64,000 nucleotides of DNA from Puccinellia tenuiflora (lineage: Eukaryota; Streptophyta; Magnoliopsida; Poales; Poaceae), in the NCBI GenBank assembly GCA_012064385.1, contig QRDG01000399.1, positions 371,013 through 435,012 of the forward strand. The letters are read 5' to 3'. A program made the position numbers and the translations under genes. This document shows positions 11,805 through 22,571 of this stretch, piece by piece; position 1 is the stretch's first letter; each line of letters opens with the position of its first letter. The notes beneath the pieces were generated by a model. It had not been told where the DNA came from. It did not search any database and was given only the letters and a program-made list of their open reading frames with translations.

Positions 11805-11805
11805 N
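11805..11805. other. Undetermined base (probable assembly join)
   Basis: This is the only N in the window. Left of it is the repeat cluster ending AGAGGCACTTCAA. Right of it the sequence begins in the middle of an LTR whose full-length sister lies at 14764-18279. The break falls exactly at the start of homology (11806 matches 15885). Confidence 0.9.
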
Positions 11806-14170
11806 TCTTTTCCACTCACACGCAAATGGAAAACCGAACTAGAGGACCCTTGGATACGCCCGCACAAGTTATTCAGTTAGTAAGGCGCCCATACACCCAC
11901 CAATGGCAGCACGCTCGGTTCTTGGTTCTAGCTAAAACTCTCATCCTAGGCGGCAAGGATGAGGCAAAACACCATCCCCGATGGCAACTCATCCAAGCCT
12001 TTTAGCAAATTAATTATCCACCACAATTTACCATCATGTCCGAACATTCCACCACCATTCATAATAATGGAAATAAAATCACGGGACAACAATATATCAT
12101 TTGACTAAGCATGGCTAAGCATAGCTAAGCATATATAACCACAATTATATCTTTGTCTCCGGCCAACACATCAAACCTAGGGTTTATAGGAGGGGAAACA
12201 TGTGATGGTTCAGGGGATAAACATGCATTCATAAGATACTCTAATCTTGATCAAAAGAGACATTGCAATCGCATGCAATATTATAGTGGATAAAATAAGT
12301 TTGTAAAAGCAGTAGGATGCTAGATGCCAAGAAGGTTAGGTTATCTCTTGCCTTGCTGTCGGGGGCGCGTAGTACGGCTCCGTCGGGGTAGGTAGAGAGA
12401 CCCTCGACTCCGAATCTATCGATACCCACAATAATACAAAGAACAAATAAATCACCCGAAGAAAAGGTGCAATGCACAATCACATGATGACATGACAAGA
12501 TTATGCAAAGCTATCATCATATGATTTATCTAACAATATTAACGGAGTGCCAAATAATTGGTGCAATTATTTGGAACAACCCCATATTTAATTAAATGTG
12601 CACATTGCTTAGAAATTATTACATTACTAAGAGTGGATCAAATATGCATGAACATGACATGGGTGGATAGGATTTGTTCTTACGATCTTTTGGTACTTCA
12701 TTGTGTGATTTTCTGAGTACCGAAGAATAAATAGTAATTTATAAGATTATTTGGATTTATATCTTTTTAACCAATTAAAGATTAATATCAAATAAATATT
12801 TGTGAAACATGATTTGATATTACCATGATTTGATAGCATTTTGAACACTGATCATTTTGGTATGTCATTTACAAGATTTGAAATAAGGAAGTCAAGTTAT
12901 GTTTTTCACAAGTTTCTAAAACTGGTTCGGAATATATCCGGATTGGTCCGGAATATTCCGGATGGTCCGGAATAATCCGGGCTCATTCCGAGCCAAATCC
13001 GAGGTGACCTCAAAAACTTTCTGTTAGGGTTTCGGAATTTTCCGGAAATTTCCGGTCGACCCGGAATAATCCGGGTGATTCCGGACGACCCGATTCTGGG
13101 CAAACTTGCGACGGTTGGCGGCGACTGCGCGCGGTGCGAGCATGCAATAGAGGGAGAGGAGGAAACGGGAGGAAGTCTAGGGGAGAGCGGAGCTCACCCT
13201 GAGCACGTATGCATGGTCGGTGAGGCCGGAGAGGGAGGGATGGCGGCGGATTTGTCGGGACGAGCGCGGCGAGCGGCGGACCGACCTCGGGAAGGCGAGC
13301 TCGATTAGCTCAATTCCGGGCCTCCAGCAAGGTGCTTCGGCGGTGGAGGTAGAGGAGGAGCAGGCGGAGCTGGCGGTGGCTTCGGCTTGCCCCGAGGTGG
13401 CCAGAGTCGATGGCGATGCACGGAGAACGCCGGCGGCCGGCGGCACGGAGGGAGCCAGGTAGAGAGAGAGAAGAGGAACCGGGGCAGGTGAGGAGCAGGT
13501 GCGGGGTGGGGGGGGGGAACTCGTGCTCTTGTCCACCGGGCAGCACGACCACGAGGGAGTGGGGCGGCGGCATGGGCGCGGAGTAGGTGGCGGCATGGCG
13601 CCAGTGTCCATGGTCACCACTGTGCTTCATTCGGAATTTTCCGGAAAGGCCCTGAAATTCCGTCAAACCGGAATCGATCCGGAAAAATCCGGGTCATTCC
13701 GGATGACCAGTTTTTGGTAGAAAAGGCTAGTTCTTATTGGGCCTCTACCTTGGTCCAAAAATTACAGAAATTTTTGGGGATGTTCTCAACAGGATAGGGA
13801 ACCTCCCCATATTTTTCTTTTGGATTTTGAACAAGGTAACAAGGTTTCAAAATAGTGTTTGAATGGAACCACATTTGTAGTTTTAGCAATTTGGAAACAA
13901 TTGGAAACAAACCATTTGGTTCTTAGGCAAAAGAGTGAACTTAGGTACTTGTTGGACCATATGGTCACCTGTCATGTTAAGGGTTGTACCATTTGGTGGC
14001 ATTTCATGGTTTAGAGGTTGGGGGAAAGTTTGGCTTCCCTTTTTAGATGTGTTCACAAGCGTTGGTTGTCAACTTAACAATTTAACATATGCCATGATGC
14101 ACACAATGAGGAACAAAAGTGAAAAAAAAAAATTATTCGTATTTTTCAGTACAGAGCTGGGGCTGTTACA
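11806..14170 (-). repeat. 3' LTR of El-4, truncated at the N
   Basis: It matches the right-hand LTR from 15885 to 18279 nearly base for base, with small indels (for example, about 25 bp present near 17125-17175 are missing near 13040). It starts on the minus strand at 14170 with TGTAACAGCCCCAGCTCTGT. About 1.1 kb that should follow (the copy of 14764-15884) is absent because the sequence breaks at 11805. Confidence 0.85.
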
Positions 14171-14190
14171 ATTCTACCCCCCCTTACAGG
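14171..14190 (-). other. Polypurine tract of El-4
   Basis: The minus strand reads CCTGTAAGGGGGGTAGAAT just before the LTR start at 14170. It matches the tract before the 3' LTR of El-7 at 41396-41414. Confidence 0.7.
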
Positions 14191-14426
14191 AATCTCGTCC
14201 CGAGATTCTAGGCTTGAGTGAAGAAGGTGGGATATTCCTGTCGAAGACTAGTTTCTCGCTCCCAAGTGGCTTCTTTCTTCGGAATGGTTAGACCATTGGA
14301 TTTGAGGAACTTGATGGTCTTGTTTCGGGTTTTCCTTTCCGCTTCATCCAAGATGCGGATAGGATGCTCGCGGTAAGTCAAATCCTCTTGGATGTCTAGC
14401 ACCTCATGGTCCACTCCACGGATAGG
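14171..14426 (-). pseudogene. C-terminal pol remnant (chromodomain region) of El-4
   Basis: The minus-strand frame 14414-14208 is the C-terminal tail of chromovirus integrase. It includes DLTYREHPIRILDEAERK and the ATWERE(T)SLRQEYPTFF tail, which corresponds to the C-terminal chromodomain that guides integration into heterochromatin. It lines up with the end of pol in El-7 (41159-41380). The frame is fused to leader sequence on its upstream side and has no start of its own. The tail is followed by the GAATCTCGGGACGAGATTC motif and the polypurine tract near the LTR border. Confidence 0.75.
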
Positions 14427-14748
14427 ATCCTTGCAGATATAGAGACTTAAGACGCGTTAACACAAGACAGATTTAGGCAACCATGGTGACATCACGTCAT
14501 CGCGGCGGGCGATAGCAATCGGATACAACGGGCTCGAGACATAACTGGACGGTAAGAACCCAAACCCCGAGAACCTAAACTTCACACCAAACTTAAAACA
14601 ATTTAGAGGTAAGAATCAGAGTAGAGCGAGTTGGATGAGGAGTAAAAAGAATCCTAAGAAGGTTTTCACAACTCATTTTTAGGTTATAAATAATTTTTCA
14701 ACTAGACTCGACATCGACCAATAGAATGGGTTTCCTACGGGCAGTCCT

Positions 14749-14760
14749 GCTCTGATACCA
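14749..14760 (-). other. Primer-binding site of El-4 (initiator tRNA-Met)
   Basis: The minus strand reads TGGTATCAGAGC, three bases inside the LTR end at 14764. It is complementary to the 3' end of plant initiator tRNA-Met, and the same site is found in El-7. Confidence 0.85.
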
Positions 14761-14763
14761 ACT

Positions 14764-17700
14764 TGTAACGCCCCAACCCCAGAACTATACAGTGAAACGT
14801 TGTGTAACCGGTCATGCTACACAATCGAGGGTTACTGGGTTTACCAATCCCAGGCCAAAACTCATTGGCAGGTGTGCTCGGAATGGATCATCGGCACACA
14901 ACACCCCGATCATGCCATAAGCTCAGACATCGCTTTCACGTATAGTAAAGAGACCGAGACTTGTGGAACAACTGGCACATTGCAGACTCTACGACACAAA
15001 AGCATATAGCAACTCTTATAAGAGAAGAATACAAATATTACACATCAAAAGGTCACAGACCATCAATTCATCAAGCGGAAGCGGGTAGTGTTGTCTAACA
15101 ACAAGAAGCAAATATATGGCCTAAGAGGCCTACAAATAAAAGATCCCAGCCAGCTTGTTCCACGGTCCCAAGCTGCCACCTGGGAACCCCGGACTACTAG
15201 TCGACGTCCACGAAGAACCTACCTAGCTGCTCGGTGTCGTCCTCCTCTGAAACAAATTCATAAAGGCAGCAAAGAGAGACTGAGTACGATGTACTCGCAA
15301 GTTTAGTAGGGCGATATAGGCACAATGCTGATGGAGGCTCTAAAGCTGAATAATGTAGCTATTTTGCATAAAGCTAGATTTCATTTAAAATATTCAAAAG
15401 ACACAAGGCATCGTCTATTCAGAATATTTTTCATAAAGGGGATAAGAGGGTAACATTTCATCTTCGGTTCTCGGCGAACCTACTTGTAGCCAAACCACTC
15501 ATCTCCACCCAAGGCACTCCCTCGAATCACCCTCGAGGAAATGAACCTTTATCACAAGTTTGATTATGCAACCTTTAGCTGCCATATCAATTAGGTTAAT
15601 GTTATCTAAGAGCTAATCCGCCTTTCCCAAGAGTTTGTCCATAACCGCGGACACGGCTTTTCGAAAAGATTAAACCCTGCAGGGGTGTACTATTTTACCC
15701 ATTGGTACCGTCCGGCTCACCTGATTGGCCCTCTTCCGGGGAAGGCCGGCAAGCGGGCGCGGTTAAACCTTTACCTCGCGTGAGACTATCCAAGAGTCAT
15801 CTGTGGCCACAAGGCAAGTTTACCCAGCCTATTTCAGCCCCTGCCCCATCGCCACGCCCTAAACACAAATCCTCATCAACATCATCTTTTCCACTCACAC
15901 GCAAATGGAAAACCGAACTAGAGGACCCTTGGATACGCCCGCACAAGTTATTCAGTTAGTAAGGCGCCCATACACCCACCAATGGCAGCACGCTCGGTTC
16001 TTGGTTCTAGCTAAAAGCACTCTCATCCTAGGCGGCAAGGATGAGGCAAAACACCATCCCCGATGGCAACTCATCCAAGCCTTTTAGCAAATTAATTATC
16101 CACCACAATTAACCATCATGTCCGAACATTCCACCACCATTCATAATAATGGAAATAAAATCACCGGACAACAATATATCATTTGACTAAGCATGGCTAA
16201 GCATAGCTAAGCATATATAACCACAATTATATCTTTGTCTCCGGCCAACACATCAAACCTAGGGTTTATAGGAGGGGAAACATGTGATGGTTCAGGGGAT
16301 AAACATGCATTCATAGGATACTCTAATCTTGATCAAAAGAGACATTGGAATCGCATGCAATATTATAGTGGATAAAATAATTTTGTAAAAGCAATAGGAT
16401 GCTAGATGCCAAGAAGGTTAGGTTATCTCTTACCTTGCTGCCGGGGCGCGTAGTACGGCTCGTCGGGGTAGGTAGAGAGACCCTCGACTCCGGAATCTAT
16501 CGATGCCCACAATAATACAAAGAACAAATAAATCACCCGAAGAAAAGGTGCAATGCACAATCACATGATGACATGACAAGATTATGCAAAGCTATCATCA
16601 TATGATTTATCTAACAATATTAAACGGAGTGCCAAATAATTGGTGCAATTATTTGGAACAACCCCATATTTAATTAAATGTGCACATTGCTTAGAAATTA
16701 TTACATTACTAAGAAGTGGATCAAATATGCATGAACATGACATGGTTGGATAGGATTTGTTCTTACGATCCTTTTGGTACTTCATTTGTGATTTTCTGAG
16801 TACCGAAGAATAAATAGTAATTTATAAGATTATTTGGATTTATATCTTTTAACCAATTAAAGATTAATATCAAATAAATATTTGTGAACATGATTTGATA
16901 TTACCATGATTTGATAGCATTTTGAACACTGATCATTTTGGTATGTCATTTACAAGATTTGAAATAAAGGAAGTCAAGTTATGTTTTTCACAAGTTTCTA
17001 AAACTGGTTCGGAATATATCCGGATTGGTCCGGAATATTCCGGATGGTCCGGAATAATCCGGGCTCATTCCGAGCCAAATCCGAGGTGACCTCAAAAACT
17101 TTCTGTTAGGGTTTCGGAATTTTCCAGAAAGGTCCGGAAATTTCCGGTCGACCCGGAATCGATCCGGAATAATCCGGGTAATTCCGGACGACCCGATTCT
17201 GGGCAAACTGCGACGGTGGCGGCGGCTGTGCGCGGTGCGAGCACGCAATAGAGGGAGAGGGGAAATGGGAGGAAGTCTAGGGGAGAGCGGAGCTCACCCT
17301 GAGCACGTATGCGTGGTCGGTGAGGCCGGAGAGGGAGGGATGGCGGCGGATTTTGTCGGGGACGAGCGCGGCGAGCGGCGGACCGACCTCGGGAAGGCGA
17401 GCTCGATTAGCTCAATTCTGGGCCTCCCAGCAAGGTGCTTTGGCAGTGGAGGTAGAGGAGGAGCAGGCGGAGCTGGCGGTGGCTTCGGCTTGCCCCGAGG
17501 TGGCTGGAGTCTATGGCGATGCACGGAGAACGCCGGCGGCCGGCAGCACGGAGGGAGCCAGGGAGAGAGATAGAGGAGGAACGGGGCAGGTGAGGAGCAG
17601 GTGCGGGGCGGGGGGGGGGGGGGGGAACTCGTGCTCTTGTCCACCGGGCAGCACGACCACGAGGGAGTGGGGCGGCGGCATGGGCGCGGAGTAGGTGGCG

Positions 17701-18279
17701 GCATGGTGCTAGTGTCCATGGTCACCACTGTGCTTCATTCGGAATTTTCCGGAAAGGCCCGGAAAATTCCGGTCGAACCGGAATCGATCCGGAAAAATCC
17801 GGGTCATTCCGGATGACCAGTTTTTGGTAGAAAAGGCTAGTTCTTATTTGGGCCTCTACCTTGGTCCAAAAATTACAGAAATTTTTGGGGATGTTCTCAA
17901 CAGGATAGGGAACCTCCCCATATTTTTCTTTTGGATTTTGAACAAGGTAACAAGGTTTCAAAAATAGTGTTTGAATGGAACCACATTTGTAGTTTTAGCA
18001 ATTTGGAAACAATTGGAAACAAACCATTTGGTTCTTAGGCAAAAGAGTGAACTTAGGTACTTGTTGGACCATATGGTCACCTGTCATGTTAAGGGTTGTA
18101 CCATTTGGTGCATTTCATGGTTTAGAGGTTGGGGGAAAGTTTGGCTTCCCTTTTTAGATGTGTTCACAAGCGTTGGTTGTCAACTTAACAATTTAACATA
18201 TGCCATGATGCACACAATGAGGAACAAAAAGTGAAAAAAAATTATTCGTATTTTTCAGTACAGAGCTGGGGCTGTTACA
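14764..18279 (-). repeat. 5' LTR of El-4 (3516 bp)
   Basis: On the minus strand it starts TGTAACAGCCCCAGCTCTGT at 18279 and ends GGGGTTGGGGCGTTACA at 14764. A GC-rich block (about 17210-17720) holds the presumed promoter/leader and is flanked by clusters of TTCCGG/CCGGAA words. The block ends in a candidate donor, CAGG/GTGAGC (GT at 17297-17296). The LTR ends and the 3' half closely resemble El-7 and El-14, but the GC-rich core is different sequence. Confidence 0.85.
15197..16496 (-). other. Predicted small spliced frame in the El-4 5' LTR (exons 2 and 3)
   Basis: On the minus strand, acceptor ATCGATAG leads into a 63-nt exon (16496-16434) read from phase 1, including VEGLSTYPDEPYYAPRQQ. It ends CAAG before a good donor, GTAAGAG. 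The next exon starts after AATTTGTTTCAG at 15246, continues the frame as EEDDTEQLGRFFVDVD and stops at a TAG (15199-15197). The phase match is visible in the sequence; splicing is inferred. The sister LTR copy (around 12350-12420) has frame-breaking indels and a GC donor, so this right-hand copy is the better preserved. Confidence 0.4.
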
Positions 18280-20790
18280 GTGCGGAGGGGGATTGCTCCT
18301 CTGCAACGTAGGCCCCGACCGTTGTGGGAGACCCGCCAGGGGATGGGGTCTCACATATCGCCCGAGATGCTGAAGGGGAAGAGGCACTTCCTGCTGCCGG
18401 GGGTGCGGTATGACCTTCCGGCGGGGGATTTCTCATTGCTTGACCGCATCGCGAGAGGGGACGCGGTGCTTCTCATGCCAGGGTGCAACGCTTACGGGCT
18501 TCAGGGTACCGAGTTCTTGGACCTTCTTCCGGTACCCCGGGCGATGGTCCGCGGGAGGTCCTGGATGGCAGCGGAGCCGCCGTACGGGGACTTCTCGCCA
18601 GACGAGCCCGGGATCTTTGATGAAGAGGATGAGGAAGAGGAGGGCCCAAAGGAGCTGGGCCGCACCCCTCCCCCCGCGTCCCCCAAAGGAGAGGGGGAGA
18701 TGTCCGCGGGACAAGAAGACGCTGGGGTAGAGCCGCCCCCGGGCAGCCAGCTCCTCAAAGTCCGCAGGCGGGGCAGAAACCGAGGGGAGAAAACGAAAAC
18801 CTCCCGCCCCCGATTCCTGCCGAAGACGGAGACGACGAGAGCGTGTCGATGCCGGACCCCTTCGAAGACCTTGTGGGGAAGCGGTGGGGCTTTTCCAGCG
18901 CTAAGCGGGCCCGAAGGTAACTCCGGTGCCTACCTTGATCCTTCCTTGCTTGATAGGAGCCGCGACAGTTCTGACCATCGCATGTGCGCTGCAGGTCCTC
19001 CGAGTCCGAGAGCTCCCGGAAGCGCGTCCGAGTGGATGATGACGTCGAAGCAGGGGAGGCTGCGGAAAGCTCCGCGGTAGCCGCAAGGGAGCATCCGCCT
19101 CCCAGCAGAGCCTCTCCGGGAGTGGAATCCCCGGAGGCAGGAGACACGGGGTTGCCGTCGATGGCAACCCGGACATCGCCTATCCGTGAGCAGGAGCGAG
19201 CGCACCCGGGTCGGGACCCGGCAGCCTCGGCGCCACCTCTAGGTAAAGCTACCCGGAGTCGCCACTGTTGTCCCCGAGGGACCCGGAGGTTCCCAGAGGT
19301 TAACACCTTGTTTATCGGTGCAGACCTTAAGGCGGGGGAACTGCGCTGAGGACGATTGCGATGTTGAGTCCCCAGCGGCCCGCCCTGAAGTTGATGCCGA
19401 CGGGACGGAGGACCGCGCCGGGGGCGAAGACGATGTTGAGCCCCCAGCGTACCGGCCTGATCCCAACGCAGAGGCCAAGCAGGCACCCGACGACGCCTAG
19501 GCATCGAAGCCCGCGAGCCCCCGGCCTGAGCAGCATACGGCGAACCCGGAGCCATGGTTTACGCGGACGTTCACCAACGCTAGGGAGTTCCTGGCCTTCG
19601 CGAAGGCCGAACTCAAGCAGCAGGAGCCATCACCCTCCTCCGGGGAGGAGGCTGTGCGGGCCCGCAAGGAGCGAGTGGCGATGGAAGAAGAGCTGCTCAA
19701 CGCCCGGGAGCAAAGACTGTCCAACCAGCAAAAGAAGTTGCAGGAGCGTCTCCAAGAGCTCGAAGCCCAGAAGAAGGCCTTCCTCGAAGCGGAGGAGGCG
19801 TACCAGGCCAGAGCGGCCCTCGACGAGGATCGCCTGGAGCAAGGGATGCTGAATGCGGAGGGGTGGACTCGCATGGAGGTGGAGGCGGCGACGGAGAAGA
19901 CCATCCGGGCAAAGGACGAGGTCATCCGGTCAAGGGATCGGAAGATCTCTAGACTGAAGGAGGACCTTGCCCACGAGAAGAAACGCCGGGAACAAGCTCG
20001 AGAGGACATCCGGAGGATCCGAAGCGAGCGAGATGGCCAAGCGTCGAGAATAGCGGCCCTGTTGGCCACCATCGACACACAGAAAAAGGCCCTGGCCGCG
20101 GCCGAAGAATCCAAGAAGAACTTGGGCGCCCACCGATTCGAACTGGAGAAGAAGATCAGGACCCTGGAGGAAGCGGTGGAGTTCCGGGACGAAGCCGCCA
20201 AACGTATGACCATCGTGCGCCGAGACGAGGCCAAGAAGCTCGCCGAAAGCTTGGCGACTGCGGAGACGAGCAAATCGCAGGCCCAGATCGCCTGGGACCG
20301 CCATGAGAAGCTGTCTGATCAGCTCAAAGAGGTACAAAAGGACCTGGCAAAGGCCAAGGAAGCACATGCCAAGGAGACGAGTGACTTCCGTCGGCATTGG
20401 CAGGGGAACGATGAGATCCTGCTCCAGATGCACTCCTGGGTCTTGAAGATCATCGAAGGGCTGGCGGTGCTGAAGGTGAAGGGCCTGCCTGCCCTCCCAA
20501 CGGAGCGCTCCTATTCCCTTCGGTGTTACCCATCATTCTTGGAGATCGTGGCCTCGCGCATCAACGGCCTTAGGGACAGCGTGAGCAGAGCCACCCTCCA
20601 GGAAGGGAGGGTTGCTGCCCGTCAGGTGGCCACCCAGTTCGTCGCGGCCCTTCGGCGACATCACCAGCCACCTCCTTCCTTGTCCGATCTGCAGGGTCTC
20701 GCCCCCGAGATGCTGACCGACCCCGAGGTGACCCGCCATGTTGACGAGATCATGGAGCACTTCTCCCGCGAGGACGACAACCGGTCCTGA
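18280..20790 (+). pseudogene. Antisense extra ORF of El-5, 3' part with coiled coils, introns and one stop
   Basis: Three exons can be proposed. Exon a is 18280-18916 (5' truncated by El-4), with an acidic patch near DEEDEEEEGP and ending KRAR before a donor at 18917. Exon b is about 18997-19231. Exon c is 19324-20790, after acceptor CGGTGCAG. Exon c is in one frame with a single TAG at 19498-19500. It then carries about 260 residues of near-continuous coiled coil (heptads rich in E, K, R and L, about 19654-20430), followed by a globular C-terminal region around PALPTERSYSLRCYPSFLEI and GLAPEMLTDPEVTRHVDEIM. Exon a's long frame and the frame entering the donor differ, so a frameshift is likely. 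I do not know the protein's role. The same architecture recurs at 23661-26918 and 54353-61426. Confidence 0.6.
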
Positions 20791-21537
20791 AAGCAGATGG
20801 AGCAACACCAGGAAACATGAACTGTGTTTTGCATATTTTGTACCTTTCTGAATGTAAATAACCTTTCCTAGGTTTTATCCGTTTTATTGCACCCGTGGGG
20901 GCTTAACGCTCTCGGGAAGGGTTAATGAGCGTGAGAGCTAACTAGCCGTGGGCACTCAGACGGATCTGAGCCACCGACACAGGGCGCATCCCCCCAAGAA
21001 CCCATCGTTTTTTGACCGCACGGACCTCAGCCCACGATTCCACTGCCCGAGGGAAACGGACAGCTTAGTCGCGGAGGCGCCACCTCAAAACAACGCCCGC
21101 TTTCGTCTTAGCCAAGATGCATAAAATAGAAGCAACGAAGGAAAGGCCCGTGCAAGCACGTTTCATACTTAACTTAATGTCGACCTCCTTTGGGCTACTT
21201 CGGCAATTGTTTCGTCATGCTGCCGCCAGAGCGGGTCTTCTATGCCGCTTTTAAGACATAACTCTGCCCCGCCTGCGGTTACCCGCAGGGCTAGGGACTC
21301 CTGCTGAAATAGCCGCCTGCCCAGTCATCCTTACTGGCGCAGGACCTTATTGCTGGGGCCCGTGGTCCCGGTCCTGAGACCTTCATGTTCCCAACGCTGC
21401 GTGAGGGCACGTCCAACTTGCTGACATTCTTATGATGCCGGTCCGAAGACCCCTTTTATTTCTGGTGCCGCTTGAAAGCACGCCCGCCTTGCTGACACCC
21501 TTGCTGTGCCGGTCCGGAGACCCTTCCTGGCTCCTTT
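20791..21537. other. Non-coding stretch between the El-5 antisense ORF and gag
   Basis: The plus-strand ORF and minus-strand gag converge here. AT-rich sequence at 20815-20890 is a plausible 3' end for the plus-strand transcript. The remainder is GC-rich with repeated words such as CCGGTCC.GAGACC near 21366-21510. I see no coding frame. In an autonomous relative pol would lie here. Confidence 0.5.
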
Positions 21538-22566
21538 TCATTGTTGCCCGGAGGCCAACCACTTTGCAATCCGATACTTTTGCGGCGGCCCACTCGGTCC
21601 CGGGTGTATTGTCATGATGTGACCCGGGAGATCCCATTCTGGCTGACTTTCATTGAAATAGGTTCGATCCCAGTCAGAGGTAGTCACGGGTGGACCCATG
21701 GGGGTCGCTGGTGGTGAAAGCGAGTTGTCGGTTTGGGTGGAGGCGTCTGCAAAATTTCTTGATGACTTCTTCTTCTTTGGGGTTTTCTTTGGTTTTGAAT
21801 TCAGAGGGCAATCCCGGCGGAGGTGACCAAGCTCTCCACAGATGTAACATCCCTCGTTCCTTGGACGCTTTCTGAGTTCGCGGCAGTCATCGATATTGTG
21901 CTTGTCGGTTTGATGGAACGAGCACCAGGGTCCCAGTTGTCCATCTTCGCCCAACGAGAGCTGGACTTCTTGCGGCACGTATGGTTCGTCCGTTGCGACC
22001 TCAGTTTCTTGACCTTGAATCTGACGCTCCCCCTCCAAGGGGAGAGTCGACGGGGAAGTTTCCAAGCAGAGCTCTTCCTTCACCACGCGCGTCCGCGGGG
22101 AAAGAGGGGCGTCAATGCCTGTACTACTTCCCGGGGGCAAACCCCCACCTGCAGCTGCATCGGCCCGAGCCACCGGGGGCACGAACCGAATCCCGCTGGC
22201 GAGACCCTGCGCGGATGGCGTCGCTGAAGCTTCCTCGGGGTCGAAGCCAAGTCCCGGGTACCGCAGATACTCCTCGCTGGACTTTGCCTTCTTCTTCCGC
22301 GCCATCCCTACTGGAGAACTTGAGGTCGACGCAGACCCTGTCGATGACCTTGAGGTCGACGGAGACCTTGTCGATGACCTTGAGGTCGACGGAGACCTTG
22401 TCGATGACCTTGAGGTCGACGGAGACCTTGTCGATGACCTTGAGGGAGATCTGGCCGAAAGATCTGGAGAATCTGACGCAGATCTCCTCGAAGATCTCGA
22501 AGCCGATGAAGAACTTGAGGAAGATCTCGACGAAGAACACGAAGCCGATGAAGAAGAAATCAGCAC
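21538..22566 (-). CDS. Gag-like protein of El-5 with SR-type repeats and a CCHC zinc knuckle
   Basis: An open frame of 342 residues begins a few bases after the primer site. Residues 1-80 are a Ser/Arg-rich low-complexity tract containing four copies of a ten-residue unit (SRSSTRSPST type), encoded by exact 30-bp repeats. A second start, MARKKKAKSSEEYLRYPG, at about residue 87 may be the real one. Near residue 215 is CSFHQTDKHNIDDCREL, followed by a CCHC knuckle CYICGELGHLRRDC. Both are nucleocapsid features of Tat-lineage Gag. The large capsid core expected between the N-terminus and the knuckle is missing, so this Gag could not build a normal particle alone. The frame is intact, unlike most in the window. 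Confidence 0.65.
   Translation of the reverse strand: MLISSSSASCSSSRSSSSSSSASRSSRRSASDSPDLSARSPSRSSTRSPSTSRSSTRSPSTSRSSTRSPSTSRSSTGSASTSSSPVGMARKKKAKSSEEYLRYPGLGFDPEEASATPSAQGLASGIRFVPPVARADAAAGGGLPPGSSTGIDAPLSPRTRVVKEELCLETSPSTLPLEGERQIQGQETEVATDEPYVPQEVQLSLGEDGQLGPWCSFHQTDKHNIDDCRELRKRPRNEGCYICGELGHLRRDCPLNSKPKKTPKKKKSSRNFADASTQTDNSLSPPATPMGPPVTTSDWDRTYFNESQPEWDLPGHIMTIHPGPSGPPQKYRIAKWLASGQQ
22321..22440 (-). repeat. 30-bp tandem repeat inside the El-5 gag (4 units)
   Basis: Units lie at 22321-22350, 22351-22380, 22381-22410 and 22411-22440. The last three are identical; the first differs at two bases. The 30-bp length keeps the frame and adds ten Ser/Arg/Pro/Thr residues per unit. Confidence 0.95.
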
Positions 22567-22571
22567 TTGCG

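Larger units (their letters stand above)
11806..18279 (-). mobile_element. El-4: internally deleted Tekay-like chromovirus (minus strand)
   Basis: On the minus strand: 5' LTR 18279-14764, initiator-Met primer site 14760-14749, leader to about 14427, then directly the last part of pol and a polypurine tract, then the 3' LTR from 14170 to the N at 11805. Only 593 bp remain between the LTRs, so gag, protease, RT, RNase H and most of integrase are gone. By comparison with El-7 the deletion joins leader sequence ending TCTATATCTG to pol sequence beginning CAAGGATCC. The element could only move with proteins from a relative. It ends at 18279 inside the extra ORF of El-5. Confidence 0.8.

Noticed and set aside
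12241..12498. Minus-strand frame in the left LTR of El-4 that includes part of the small-exon block
   Set aside because: It crosses the proposed splice acceptor and carries an indel relative to the sister copy. I describe the intact copy at 16434-16496 instead.
17605..17628. Long G runs (also at 13506, 32167 and 57049) as G-quadruplex or regulatory sites
   Set aside because: They are single homopolymer runs in GC-rich LTR cores, variable between sister copies and prone to sequencing error. Nothing supports a function.
19497..20433. Minus-strand Ser/Arg/Leu-rich frames of 258 and 167 codons
   Set aside because: They are shadows of the plus-strand coiled-coil exon, whose heptads rich in GAG/AAG/CTG leave the complement open.
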